Shown in pieces: positions 7,097 to 17,500 of a stretch of 33,651 bases of DNA (its first letter is position 1; each line of letters opens with the position of its first letter). The DNA lies in the IMG/VR virus record IMGVR_UViG_3300021594_000191, positions 1 to 33,651 of that record; one strand, 5' to 3'. The DNA is from a virus. The notes below the pieces were generated by a model. That model saw only the letters and a list, made by a program, of their open reading frames with translations, was not told where the DNA came from and did no database searches. Both the position numbers and the translations under genes were made by a program.

Positions 7097-8065
7097 ATGT
7101 CAGCAGTTCCACCAACCAAAAATCACGAATTATTGATTGATGAGTTTATAAGATACGCTCAACAACATTTAACTACTGTAAGTGGTATTGTAAATACTGT
7201 ATCCACATATCCGCCAGCAAATACACCGGGACCCGGAGTTGCTAATTGGCAAGGTTATAGTGTAGACCCACCAAATCCACCAACTCCAGAAGTAAGTACG
7301 GAACAAATTGAAATGACTGATGCTCAATTATTAGCAGCAGAAGAAGCAAGTTTACAAGGAGCTGATATAAACGAATCAACTGCTGCAGCATTTGATACTG
7401 AAGCAGTAGTAGAACCAACAACTCCAGAAGAAACCGCAGAAGTAGAAGTAAAATTAGAAGAAGTTGAAGCTAAATTAGAAGAAGAAGCAGCTAATACACC
7501 AGACCCACCACTTACGGAAGAAGAAAAGCCAAAAAATAACATACAACAAGAACCAAATTTTAAAAGTAAATTAAAAGTACCAAATGAATTAGTTTTGGCT
7601 ATGCGAAAATATGGTATAGCTAGAAATCCATTAGAAAGAGCTCATTTTTTAGCACAAACCGCTCATGAGTCTGGTAACTATATTTATAAAGAAGAATTAG
7701 CTTCTGGAGCGGCATATGAGGGTAGAAAAGATTTGGGAAACACACAAACTGGTGATGGTAAACGATATAAAGGAAGGGGATATATCCAATTAACAGGTAG
7801 AGCTAATTATAGAAAATTTGGACCAGCTGCTGGTGCAGATTTTGAAGGAAACCCTACGATAGTTGGTTCTAAATATTACGCAGATACTGCTTGTATGTTC
7901 TGGAAATCGAATAGATTAGGTGAAAAATGTAAAGATTCAACAACAACCACAATTAAAGTAATAACAAAAAGAATCAATGGTGGTTATAATGGATTGGATG
8001 ATAGAACCAAAAAGTTTACAAGTTATTGGACAGATTTGCAAAAAGATAACACTTTATGGGCGTAA
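7097..8065 (+). CDS. GH19 (chitinase/muramidase-like) tail lysin
   Basis: 322 residues. A short N-terminal helix-rich segment (~1-40) and a long Pro/Glu/Ala-rich acidic linker (~45-155, with repeated VE, KLEE and EEVEAKLEEE patterns) precede a GH19 catalytic domain (~160-322). Visible motifs are HFLAQTAHESGNY with the likely catalytic acid Glu191, then ASGAAYEGR with Glu208, then GDGKRYKGRGYIQLTGRANY, the hallmark of phage GH19 lysozymes. It should hydrolyse the glycan backbone of peptidoglycan. It shares the domain-linker-enzyme design of the preceding M15 gene and starts 1 nt after it, so the two enzymes probably act together at the tail tip. A late lysis role is possible but no holin is seen beside it. 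Confidence 0.85.
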   Translation: MSAVPPTKNHELLIDEFIRYAQQHLTTVSGIVNTVSTYPPANTPGPGVANWQGYSVDPPNPPTPEVSTEQIEMTDAQLLAAEEASLQGADINESTAAAFDTEAVVEPTTPEETAEVEVKLEEVEAKLEEEAANTPDPPLTEEEKPKNNIQQEPNFKSKLKVPNELVLAMRKYGIARNPLERAHFLAQTAHESGNYIYKEELASGAAYEGRKDLGNTQTGDGKRYKGRGYIQLTGRANYRKFGPAAGADFEGNPTIVGSKYYADTACMFWKSNRLGEKCKDSTTTTIKVITKRINGGYNGLDDRTKKFTSYWTDLQKDNTLWA

Positions 8066-8088
8066 ATCCCAAAAATAATCAATTCAAA

Positions 8089-8096
8089 TATTTATA
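8089..8096 (+). promoter_or_regulatory. TATTTATA late-promoter-like motif before the wedge operon
   Basis: AATATTTATAAACA-type motif in the 51-nt gap between the GH19 gene and the ATG at 8117, with 20 nt between motif and start codon. It should drive the continuous unit 8117-14491. Confidence 0.55.
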
Positions 8097-8116
8097 AACA
8101 TAACAAATAAGGACGT

Positions 8117-8590
8117 ATGAATACTGACAAATTATTACAAGCCATTCAAATCTTAGTTAAAGAGGAACTTAAGCAACAACTTCCTACTCTTATTAAGGAA
8201 GCAGTAAGGTCTGAAATGAAGAAAGTATTGGCTGAACAAAAACAACCAAAAAATACTGGATTAAGTATGGCTAAGGCTATTTTGGGTGAAGAAACTACAA
8301 AAGTAGCTCAACCAAAACCAAAAGAATTTAGCAAAAATCCAATGATTAATCAAATACTAAATGAAACTAGAACAGCTGTTTCAACTGATGCTGGATTTAG
8401 AACTATGAGTTTTGGGCAGGCTGATATGGGTTCAATAGTAGGTAGAACTGCAATAGCTGAAAAAATGGGTTATGGTGAATTTGCTGGTGGTGGACAAAGA
8501 ACTGGATTGGGTGTTCAAACTGGTAATGAATCATTAGATAAAGCATTGAATAGAGATTATTCTGAGCTTGTTAAAAGATTTAAGAAGTAA
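8117..8590 (+). CDS. Conserved virion-associated helical protein upstream of gp25
   Basis: 157 residues. The N-terminal ~45 residues form an amphipathic helix (LLQAIQILVKEELKQQLP, then a Lys/Glu run). The middle is flexible with Lys/Pro (~60-75), then NPMINQILNET, and the C-terminus is glycine-rich (GEFAGGG and GLGVQTGN) with a final basic helix. L-G-E and L-N-E tripeptides (near residues 56-58 and 81-83) would suit a prohead-type protease, but this may be chance. From memory, similar proteins precede gp25 in marine T4-like phages. The stop overlaps the gp25 start by 1 nt, so a baseplate assembly role is likely; the exact function is unknown. Confidence 0.65.
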   Translation: MNTDKLLQAIQILVKEELKQQLPTLIKEAVRSEMKKVLAEQKQPKNTGLSMAKAILGEETTKVAQPKPKEFSKNPMINQILNETRTAVSTDAGFRTMSFGQADMGSIVGRTAIAEKMGYGEFAGGGQRTGLGVQTGNESLDKALNRDYSELVKRFKK

Positions 8591-9018
8591 TGGCAGTAGT
8601 ATTAGGACAAAAGCTTGTACAAGATACCAAAAAGTTTGATGATTTTGCGGTAGGTATAACATTGCCTATACAAATAGGAAATACTGCATTTAATCAAAGT
8701 TTTAAAACATTTGAGCAAGCAAGTTCTAATATAAAAAATTTATTACTAACCAAAAAAGGTGAAAGAGTAATGCAGCCTGAATTTGGAAGTGGGTTACAAG
8801 AATTATTATTTGATTTTAACGATGATAGTTTAGCTGGTAAAATAGAAGAAACTATTACAACAGCAATAGAAACTTGGTTACCTTATATAACAATTCAGCA
8901 AATTGATGTTGAAGCATCTAATTATGATAAAGATACTAATTCGGTAAAAATATCAATTAAGTTTAGTATATTAGGTAATGCTGAATTAAATACAGTAACA
9001 TTTAAAGTAGCTGCATAA
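8590..9018 (+). CDS. gp25: Baseplate wedge protein, gp25-like
   Basis: 142 residues, the usual size for T4 gp25 (132) and the GPW/gp25 family. The family signature is plain: a helix with FEQASSNIKNLLLT, then KGERVMQPEFGSGLQELLF with Glu58, Arg59, Pro63 and Phe65-Gly66. Two amphipathic strands at the C-terminus follow (SVKISIKFSIL). The protein forms the inner wedge of the contractile-tail baseplate, close to the hub, and helps start sheath assembly. The gp6-like gene follows 10 nt later, the neighbouring arrangement often found in contractile-tail operons. Confidence 0.92.
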   Translation: MAVVLGQKLVQDTKKFDDFAVGITLPIQIGNTAFNQSFKTFEQASSNIKNLLLTKKGERVMQPEFGSGLQELLFDFNDDSLAGKIEETITTAIETWLPYITIQQIDVEASNYDKDTNSVKISIKFSILGNAELNTVTFKVAA

Positions 9019-9028
9019 TAAATAGAAT

Positions 9029-11065
9029 ATGTCAATAACGATAACAAATAGAAATTTTAAAAATAAAGGAAAAGATATAAAATATCTTAATAAAGATTTT
9101 GCATCTTTTAGAAATAACCTTATTGAGTTTGCAAAAACTTATTTTCCAAAAACATATTCTGATTTTAATGAATCATCACCTGGTATGATGTTTATAGAAA
9201 TGGCATCGTATATTGGTGATTCTCTTTCTTATTATATAGATGATACTTTAAAGGAATCTTTAATGGTTTATGCCGAAGACCCACAAAGTGTTTTGGCATT
9301 ATCGCAATATTTGGGATATAAACCAAAAGTATCTTCCCCAGCAGTAACTACACTATCTGTTTATCAATTAGTACCTTCTGTTGGAACTGGTGTAAACAAC
9401 AAACCTGATTCAAAATATTATTTAAGAATTAAAGAAGGTATGCTTAGTAAATCATCTAAAGCTGGTATAATTTTTAGAACAACTGATTTAGTTGATTTTG
9501 CTGATGAAACTGATAGAGAAATAACAATCTATCAAAGAGATGCAAATACAGGTGAACCATTATTTTATTTAGTTAAAAAATATGTTCAAGCTATATCTGG
9601 TGAATTAAAACAAAAAGAAGTAACTTTCGATGCATATTCTCCTTTCCAAAAAATTACTTTGGATGATACTAATGTAGTTGACATATATGATGTTAGAGAT
9701 GGTAATGGTAATAAATGGTATGAAGTTCCTTATTTAGCACAAGAAATGGTTTTTATTGATGAACCAAATTTAGAAAAGAACGATCCCGATTTATATCAGT
9801 TTAAAACAACTGTACCATTCATATTAAAAACAATTAAAACATCTAGAAGATTTGTATCTAAAGTAAATCAAGATAATACAACATCTATTCAATTTGGTGC
9901 AGGGGATTCTTCAGCTAGTGATGAACAATTAATTCCAAATCTTAAAAATGTTGGACTTGGATTACCAAACTCAATAGATAGATTGGAAGAATCATTTGAC
10001 CCAACTAACTTTTTGAAAACAAAAACGTATGGTACATCCCCATCAAATACAACTATGACTGTAAAGTATTTAGTTGGTGGTGGTGTTGCATCAAATATAA
10101 CTGTTGGTGAACTTACAAAGGTAAATAAAATTGAATTCGATGAAGATACCGAAGCATTCACATCAGCACAAAAAGCAATATACAATACAGTTAAAAGTTC
10201 AGTAGCTATTGATAATGAAGTACCTGCAACTGGTGGTAGGGGTGCGGAAAGTTTAGAAGAAATAAGACAAAATGCATTAGCATTTTTTGGTGCACAAAAT
10301 AGAGCAGTAACCGCAAAGGATTATCAAGTTAGAGCATTATCTATGCCTGCAAAATATGGGGCAGTTGCAAAATCATACGCTGTTGCTGATGGCACATTGG
10401 ATAATAATTCACCATCATCTATATTAGCATCACCAAACCATTTGCAAGAATTTACGGATTTGGTTATGAGTTTTGTTAATAAGCCAGATTCAGAAGAACC
10501 AAGCCAACAAAGTATAAAAGAAGAAATTACAAAATATTTAATTGGTAAGACTTCAAATGAAAATGAAAAAAACAATCCATTTGCAATAAATCTTTATTTA
10601 TTGGGATATGATAATAATGGTAAACTTACAAATTTGAATAGAGGCGTTAAAGAAAATTTAAAGACTTATTTAAATGAGTATAGAATTCTTACCGATGGTA
10701 TTAATATGAATGATGGGTTTGTTATAAACATTGGACTTGAATTTGAAATTATAGTATTTAGTAATTACAATAAGAGTGAAGTTCTTTTAAAATGTATAAA
10801 TGAATTAAAGGATTATTTCTCAATAGATAATTGGACTTTTAATCAAACAATAAATTTGAGTGAAGTTGAATTACTTATAGCAAATGTTGAGGGTGTTTCA
10901 TCCGTACCATCATTAAAAATAACAAATAAATGCGGTGGAAAATATTCACCAAATTCATATAACATAGAGGCTGCAACTAAAGATAAGGTTGTTTATCCAT
11001 CTTTAGACCCTTCGGTTTTCGAAATTAAGTTTCCTGACTCAGATATAAAAGGTAGAGTAAGATAA
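9029..11065 (+). CDS. gp6: Baseplate wedge protein, gp6-like (baseplate J family)
   Basis: 678 residues, close to T4 gp6 (660). The N-terminus has YLNKDFASFRNNLIEFAKTY, a run ending DFNESSPGMMFIEMASYIGD (~45-66) and a dimer-helix segment typical of gp6/gpJ. The conserved baseplate J core lies at ~395-455: GGRGAESLEEIRQNA, then NRAVTAKDYQVRAL. The C-terminal part (~550-640) alternates strands and helices with GVSSVPSLKITNK. gp6-type dimers form the baseplate ring that joins wedges around the hub. It overlaps the following gene by 1 nt (TAATG). Confidence 0.9.
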   Translation: MSITITNRNFKNKGKDIKYLNKDFASFRNNLIEFAKTYFPKTYSDFNESSPGMMFIEMASYIGDSLSYYIDDTLKESLMVYAEDPQSVLALSQYLGYKPKVSSPAVTTLSVYQLVPSVGTGVNNKPDSKYYLRIKEGMLSKSSKAGIIFRTTDLVDFADETDREITIYQRDANTGEPLFYLVKKYVQAISGELKQKEVTFDAYSPFQKITLDDTNVVDIYDVRDGNGNKWYEVPYLAQEMVFIDEPNLEKNDPDLYQFKTTVPFILKTIKTSRRFVSKVNQDNTTSIQFGAGDSSASDEQLIPNLKNVGLGLPNSIDRLEESFDPTNFLKTKTYGTSPSNTTMTVKYLVGGGVASNITVGELTKVNKIEFDEDTEAFTSAQKAIYNTVKSSVAIDNEVPATGGRGAESLEEIRQNALAFFGAQNRAVTAKDYQVRALSMPAKYGAVAKSYAVADGTLDNNSPSSILASPNHLQEFTDLVMSFVNKPDSEEPSQQSIKEEITKYLIGKTSNENEKNNPFAINLYLLGYDNNGKLTNLNRGVKENLKTYLNEYRILTDGINMNDGFVINIGLEFEIIVFSNYNKSEVLLKCINELKDYFSIDNWTFNQTINLSEVELLIANVEGVSSVPSLKITNKCGGKYSPNSYNIEAATKDKVVYPSLDPSVFEIKFPDSDIKGRVR

Positions 11066-12150
11066 TGGCATACTATTTTTTAACAGCATCAAAAGATGCA
11101 ACAATTTATCTTCAACAACCCAACCAAAACACTGGGTTAGATGAAATATTAGAAATAAGCAAAATTTATTATGGTAACATTAAAGATGTTTCCCATACTT
11201 TAATAAAATTTGAATTAGGATACTTGTCACAATCATTATCAAATGGTAGTATTTCTATGGGAGATGCTAGACTGATAATGAAGGAAACCCAATCAGAAGA
11301 AATTCCATTAAAATATTCAATATACGCAAATCCAATTAGTGGTAGTTGGGAAATGGGTAAAGGAACTCGTTTTGATAATATATCAACTCAAGGTGTTACT
11401 TGGAATTATAGAGAAGGTGATTCTAAATTAGATTGGTTAGAAAATAATTTTAATTCATATACTACTGCTAGTATAAACAATGGTATTGGTGGTACTTGGT
11501 GGATTAATTATGGTGCATCTCAAAATTTTGATTATCAAACGGCTGATATTGATATGGATGTTAAATCAGTTCTTAGAGTTTGGATGAGTGGTTCTATACC
11601 AAATGATGGGTTTATGTTAAAATTCGCAAATGCAGATAATTCAAACTCTGTTGAAAGCGATACTATGGATTATGGAATTATAAAATTATTTAGTAAAGAA
11701 ACAAATACAATATATCAACCAAAAATTAGAGTAGGTTGGGATGACCAAACTTTTGTATCGGGTTCACTATCAGCATTGGAATCATTTGATATTAAAGTAG
11801 GTATTTCAAATTTAAAAAATGAATATAAAGTTGGAACTACTCCAAAATTTAGAATTTTTGGTAGAGAGCTATATCCTTTAAAAACTTTTACAAATAAATT
11901 TTCTTATAATACAACAAAATATCTTCCACAAACTACATATTATCAAATTAGAGATTTTGCATCAAATGATATTATCGTACCATTTAGTGAATATTCTAAA
12001 GTTAGTTGTGATTCTGAAGGAAATTATATTAAACCAAATTTTTCAAACTGGGAAGCTGGTAGAGTGTATAAAATAGAATTTAAAGTTGATTCAAACGGAG
12101 AGATTCAATATTTTGATGATGAATTGACATTTAAACTTGTAAAAGACTAA
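11065..12150 (+). CDS. Baseplate structural protein with DNRLRE-like beta domain
   Basis: 361 residues. Residues ~1-230 resemble DNRLRE-type beta-sandwich domains of secreted proteins. The opening reads DATIYLQQPNQNTGLDEILE, then HTLIKFELGYL, IPLKYSIYANPISGSW, GVTWNYREGDS, a Trp-rich turn (GGTWWINYG), the strand DIDMDVKSVLRVWMSG and GFMLKF. The remaining ~130 residues are further beta strands with many Tyr and Phe. No enzyme motif is visible. Position straight after gp6 suggests a wedge or peripheral baseplate subunit that may bind surface glycans. The domain assignment is by pattern and moderate only. Confidence 0.65.
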   Translation: MAYYFLTASKDATIYLQQPNQNTGLDEILEISKIYYGNIKDVSHTLIKFELGYLSQSLSNGSISMGDARLIMKETQSEEIPLKYSIYANPISGSWEMGKGTRFDNISTQGVTWNYREGDSKLDWLENNFNSYTTASINNGIGGTWWINYGASQNFDYQTADIDMDVKSVLRVWMSGSIPNDGFMLKFANADNSNSVESDTMDYGIIKLFSKETNTIYQPKIRVGWDDQTFVSGSLSALESFDIKVGISNLKNEYKVGTTPKFRIFGRELYPLKTFTNKFSYNTTKYLPQTTYYQIRDFASNDIIVPFSEYSKVSCDSEGNYIKPNFSNWEAGRVYKIEFKVDSNGEIQYFDDELTFKLVKD

Positions 12151-12152
12151 AG

Positions 12153-13169
12153 ATGTTGAAAACTGGATTAAAGAACGAAGAAAAAGTTGGAGAAATTTTA
12201 GTTAGTGGTTCATTAGCCATTAAAACTAAAAATTCTTTTGGTGTCCACATATTTAGCGGATCTGTTGTAGATGATGGTATTGTAACTGGTAAATTAACAA
12301 AACCAAAATATAAAGAATCAGAACTTTTAAAATCAATTGATACTACTATTATAGAATTAATTCCAGTAGAACCGCCGGTTTTACCAGAAATGGTTTTAAA
12401 AAGTTTGTATGATGCAGCACTTCAAGAAATAGCTGATAGAGATGTAATTATAACCCAATTAAATACTGAAATTTTAGACTTAAGAGCTAAAGTAAAAGAA
12501 TTGGAAATTGTAACACAAAGTTTATTAGTACAATTAGATGCAAAGGATTTAGTAGTAGCATCGGCAGAAAATCAAACTCAACAAGCAAATTCTAAAGTTG
12601 GTAGTACAATTGTAGAACTTCAAAATTCAATACAAAAAGCAACCGCAGAATCAATTCAAAGAGTTTCATTATTTGCAAGAAATCAAGCATTGGAAAAACA
12701 AGTAGACCAATTAAGAGATGAACTATTTGGTAAGCAAGCTAAAATTGCAGAAGGATTTAAAGTATCTGATGATTTTGGTGTAAAAGTGGTAAATATTTCA
12801 GATAAATCATACCCAGATATTACTTTTAGAGCAAGAGCTAAGGATGATGGTGATGGTGTTTGGATTAATGGACCTGAAATTAGAATTGTTAATTTTACTA
12901 AGAATGAAGTAACTGTAAATATAACACAAGATGGTGCAATTGCTGGTATCTTCAATCCCATAGGTTCTATAACATTAACTCCAGGCCAAAATTTAGGTTT
13001 TAAATTATCAACAAAAAAAGATAAAGTAGATGATTTTGCACCTACTTCCGGATTTGGAACAGTTGGAGATACCCCATACAATGGAAATATTGTATTTAAG
13101 AGTAAACTAGGTGTATTAAATTTACCAGTTGAATTACAAAAACAAAGAGGAAACCAATGGGGTGGCTAA
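12153..13169 (+). CDS. Structural protein with long coiled coil and beta C-terminal domain
   Basis: 338 residues. N-terminal ~65 residues are beta-rich (GEILVSGSLAIKTKNSFGVH). A Pro-rich turn (IPVEPPVLP) leads into a long heptad-type helix at ~85-205 with many Leu/Ile/Gln/Asn, clearly a coiled coil that is probably trimeric. The last ~130 residues are a beta domain (VWINGPEIRIVNFTKNEVTV, then GSITLTPGQNLGFKL) resembling an Ig-like or collar module. The architecture suggests a short fibre or connector attached to the baseplate. It starts 2 nt after the previous gene. No specific family is recognised. Confidence 0.65.
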   Translation: MLKTGLKNEEKVGEILVSGSLAIKTKNSFGVHIFSGSVVDDGIVTGKLTKPKYKESELLKSIDTTIIELIPVEPPVLPEMVLKSLYDAALQEIADRDVIITQLNTEILDLRAKVKELEIVTQSLLVQLDAKDLVVASAENQTQQANSKVGSTIVELQNSIQKATAESIQRVSLFARNQALEKQVDQLRDELFGKQAKIAEGFKVSDDFGVKVVNISDKSYPDITFRARAKDDGDGVWINGPEIRIVNFTKNEVTVNITQDGAIAGIFNPIGSITLTPGQNLGFKLSTKKDKVDDFAPTSGFGTVGDTPYNGNIVFKSKLGVLNLPVELQKQRGNQWGG

Positions 13170-13180
13170 AATAAATTAAA

Positions 13181-14491
13181 ATGGCAATAAAAACTTTTAA
13201 AGATATTATTGATTATAAGGGATACCGAATAAACTCAAAAGATAGAAAAATTTTTGAGGAAGGTAATCTACAAACTTTTTTTGGGTTTGGTGAAAGTGAT
13301 GCTATTGAATTTATAGTGTATGATATAAATGATAATCAGTTACCACAAATAAACGATGAATTGGTTAGATATGTACCAATGACAACACAAAATATTAAAG
13401 ATTATTTTTTAGTTGCAGAAGGAACATTATTTCAAAAAAACAAATTCCCATCAGAATATTTTGTAGATGCTGAACGATTACTTAGAGAGTCTGGATATGA
13501 TAATGGTATATTTAAAACTCAAATTACTTTATTAAATAAAAGAGTAGGTAGTGAGAAAAATCAAGACAAACTTTGGATTTCAGAAATATCACCATCAAGA
13601 ACGGAAGTTAGATTATTTCCAATAAGAAATGCAACATATAATAATCCTGAATTAGAAAAAAGATATAGTATGTTTATTGCAAATCAACAATTTAGAGATG
13701 ATGTGATAAACTCTGCATTTGTTTTTATAGAGCAAATAACACCAATAACTATATCTGAATTTTTAACAAAAAAATATAGTTCTGCTTGGTTTGAAAAATT
13801 AAAAGCTGAATATAAAATAAGTAATTTTGATTCGTTGGCTACAAACATTTATAATAAGTTTGTAGAATCTGCTATATATGCATTTACAAATAGAAATTCT
13901 ATTGTAACGAGTAACAACTATGGTAAACCATTAACAATAAAACCAAAATTAGATTTATCTAAAAACGAAATAAAAGATATTTGTAAAACTTTGTTAGCAA
14001 ATGCTACCGATTTTTATTTAACAAAAATTGATATTAAAACAGAAGCAACATCTACAAATAGAATGGATGCTAGTTTGGATGAAGTTGGAAAGGTAACTCA
14101 AAGATATGAATCTAATACTAAAATAGATACAACGCCTCCTGAAAGAAAAATTATAGAAATAAAAAAACCAATTTTAAACGATAAAGAATTAGAATTAAAA
14201 GAAAAAATAAAAATAGAATTTCCTGTTGTAGATGAACCAAAAATAGGAACTCCGGTAGAACCTGACATACCAATAGAAATTAAAGTACCTATTGAATCCC
14301 CAGATATAAAACCAATATCAGATGAAAAACCTGTTATAATAGAAACACCAGCTCCAACAACACCTACACCAGTTTATGGTGGCGGCGGTGGTAGAAGTGG
14401 TGGTGGTTTTATTGAAAGAGATTTCGGTACTGGTTTTGGTAGAGAGCAAGTTTTTGAATTTGATGTGGCTCAAAGAGAAAACATAAGATAA
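13181..14491 (+). CDS. Baseplate/tail structural protein with Pro-rich linker and Gly-rich tail
   Basis: 436 residues. Residues 1-~290 form a mixed alpha/beta domain starting MAIKTFKDIIDYKGYRI. A region at ~290-385 is rich in Lys/Glu/Pro/Ile with repeated charged proline motifs and looks like an extended linker. A short Gly-rich patch (YGGGGGRSGGG, ~393-405) and an acidic-aromatic C-terminus follow. The Gly-rich patch recurs in shorter form near the N-terminus of the next protein (FGGGGSASV), so these ends may lie together in the baseplate. Last gene of the wedge unit. T4 equivalents such as gp8 or gp53 are possible by position, not by visible motif. Confidence 0.65.
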   Translation: MAIKTFKDIIDYKGYRINSKDRKIFEEGNLQTFFGFGESDAIEFIVYDINDNQLPQINDELVRYVPMTTQNIKDYFLVAEGTLFQKNKFPSEYFVDAERLLRESGYDNGIFKTQITLLNKRVGSEKNQDKLWISEISPSRTEVRLFPIRNATYNNPELEKRYSMFIANQQFRDDVINSAFVFIEQITPITISEFLTKKYSSAWFEKLKAEYKISNFDSLATNIYNKFVESAIYAFTNRNSIVTSNNYGKPLTIKPKLDLSKNEIKDICKTLLANATDFYLTKIDIKTEATSTNRMDASLDEVGKVTQRYESNTKIDTTPPERKIIEIKKPILNDKELELKEKIKIEFPVVDEPKIGTPVEPDIPIEIKVPIESPDIKPISDEKPVIIETPAPTTPTPVYGGGGGRSGGGFIERDFGTGFGREQVFEFDVAQRENIR

Positions 14492-14493
14492 AA

Positions 14494-14501
14494 TATTTAT
14501 T
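14494..14501 (+). promoter_or_regulatory. TATTTATT late-promoter-like motif very close to a start codon
   Basis: AATATTTATTAAC lies only 5 nt before the ATG at 14507. If it is a -10-type element, transcription would begin at or next to the ATG, giving a leaderless or nearly leaderless mRNA. The motif may instead have another role here. Confidence 0.4.
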
Positions 14502-14506
14502 AACTA

Positions 14507-17500
14507 ATGGTAGCAAATAACGAACAGGCATTTGATAGTGGATTTGGTGATAACACCCAATTTAATAATTATTTATTAAATGATGCTATGCCTATTCAAG
14601 GGGTTTCCTTTGGTGGTGGCGGTAGTGCATCTGTAATAGGTTCGCCTGATTATGGATTTGTTGGTGTAGCGATACCGACGGTTAGTGATACTATTGTAAC
14701 AACACCTACTGGTGGAACAACAAATATTGGATATGTTCCTATTACAAATCAAGGTGGAACGCCAAACGTAGATACTCAATATGCTTTACGCATTACATCT
14801 AATGTAAAAGATGCATCTATTTTATTAAATGGTTCAAATACATTTCAAGTAACCCCACATGTAATAAGTGTAAAATTAAGTGAAGTATTACTTAATAATA
14901 TTGATATTACAATAGAAAAGCAAGGATATTTTACTGCTGAAAAATATACTTTAAGTGTAGTAGCAAATCCAAATTATAATTATGGTATAAATGTAAATCC
15001 ATATGAGAGTTTATTTGGGTATGCAACAAGAGGGTTAATAGATTTATCAAATACAGAATTAACATATTCATCAACACCATTATATACTTTAAAAATTGAT
15101 TATTTAGTTGATGGTAATACTCAAGAATTTCAATACAACATAGATGAAAGAATAAAGGTATTAGATTTTAATCAATTAAAACCCGTTGTAGTAAAAGAAG
15201 ACCCGCCAATTGAAGTTGTAAATACTACTGCTAACGTAAAAATAAATCTGCAGGGAGCAGATAATTCTATTGAAATCGTAAAAACAGGAATTAGTGTAGG
15301 AAGTAATTTAGCAAGTGAAGTTAAAAGTGGTACTAACGATATTATATTAACTAGACCTGCATCATACATAATAAAAACAACATCTAGCAGATACAAAATA
15401 GTTTTTATAGAATATACATTAACAACTAATAGTAATTATAAAGTTACTTGGACTCCGGATGTATTAGGTGATGGTTCTAATTGGGGATATTCACCAAGCG
15501 ATGCGGGTGATGTATTAAACATTACAGTAGAAGAAATACCATTAGCACAAACTATTGATTTTGCACGAGTTTCTTTATCAAATCCAGAAACAAAAAGAGA
15601 ATACAATATAAATTCAAAAGCGGATTTTCCAATTGGATTAATAAAAGAAACAGAAGTATCTAATGTAAAAATTTATATTGGACAAAAAGAATTTAACTTT
15701 GAACCATCGGAAGCAAAGCAATTTGTAGCAGTTATTCCAGCAAATACATTTAATGTAATTGGTTCATATAAAGTTGTAATAGTGCCATCAAATAGTAGAG
15801 GTGATGGTGAATTTGTAGAATTAACAATAAATGTAGTTGATGAATCATATGTTGGTATACCTGATATAAGAAATATAGTATATCCATCTGAATTATTTGG
15901 ACCTGATTATGTTGGTACTAATGTTAATTTTTCCATTTCATACGATTCGGTAAATACTGATTATGTTAGAATATATAAAGCCGGGTCAGATAAATATATT
16001 AAAGCAGTATCTTCTGGAAAGGTAGATTTAAACTTTCAAGAATTATTAAAATTTGATGGTAATTCTACATTCGAAGATACGGATAAAATATCAATTACTT
16101 TAAAATTAGTTCCGTATAACGAACAAGGTAAAGAAGTTGTGATTGGTAAAGCAGAATTAATAACAATTAATTTTGATAAAGGTGATTTAACCATACCAAG
16201 AGATATAGCAATCAGTAGAATAATAGAAGGATTTGTTAATCAATTTGATGATTCGGTATTCGTAACAGATACATCAAAGTATTTAACACACTTATTGCAT
16301 TTAGGTAAAGGTGATAATAAAGTAATTACAACTTGGACTGGTCATAATAGTTCATTAATTTTAAAATTATATGAGCCATTACCAACATCGGTACAACCAA
16401 ATCAACAAGTTTGGATTTCAAAACTACAAGCAAATCCTATTGTTGAAACGATTACAATAAGTGGAGTTGATACATCTTTTTGCCCACCATTAAAAGGACC
16501 TAATTTTTCATTAGAAGCTGATAATGGTATTGGTTTTAAAGTTTTTGATGAATTAATAGCAAGTGGTTCTCAAACATCAACTGATTTAATTAATAAGTTT
16601 GCAGAACAAAATACAATAGACACAGAAAAACTTAATATTCAATATGTAAGTGGTTCTGATTATGTTTGGGAAAATTTTGTACATTTTGGTTCTGGTGAAG
16701 AAAGGGCAAATAATTTTTATTATAAATTAAAAGTATTAGAAAATTTAACAACTAAATATAAAGAATTATATGCTGATACATTCACACCACCATATGAAAC
16801 TTTACAAGCATCATTATTAACTGAAGATGCTGGTGGTGCTGGTACTCCTGAAATTGATGGTGGTGAAGATATTCTTACTGAAGATAGTTTGTATTCTTTA
16901 AACTGGGAAGTTTATCAACAAAAAGGTTTATCTCAAACAGAAGAATTAGAAGCGTTAGCTACAAAGATAAATAATTTAGTAAGAAGTTTTGATGGTTTTG
17001 AAAAATGGTTGTATAAAACCGAACATCCATTGGCATTTCCTAAAGAAAACTATGTAGCACCAAATGGTAACGTATTCAGAGTTATTAGGTCATGGCAAAA
17101 CGCTGCTTCAATTAGTTGGTTAAATTTTGCATCAAATTCTGGTGCATTGTTTGATGTGGATAATCCGCATTCAATGAAAAATAATATGCCTGAATATTTG
17201 GTAGAGGATTATGAAAACGATGAGTTTTTATTATTCTTAGATATGATTGGGCAACACTTTGATATATTATGGTGTTATATAAATGCATTAAAAGCTAATA
17301 AAAATTTAGAACATAAGCAAGATATTGGTATATCAAATGCTATGATATATCAAATGTTAGATTCATTGGGTTGGAGAGGTAAAAGAGCATTTGATTCACA
17401 ATTTTTATGGGAATATGCATTTGGTACAACTCAAGATGGTGGTTATAAATACGGAAGAAGTTTAGAGGATGCAAACAATGAGGTTTGGAGAAGAATATTA

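Noticed and set aside
7681-7688. TATTTATA as a promoter inside the GH19 gene
   Set aside because: Within coding sequence with no gene starting after it; expected by chance in AT-rich DNA.
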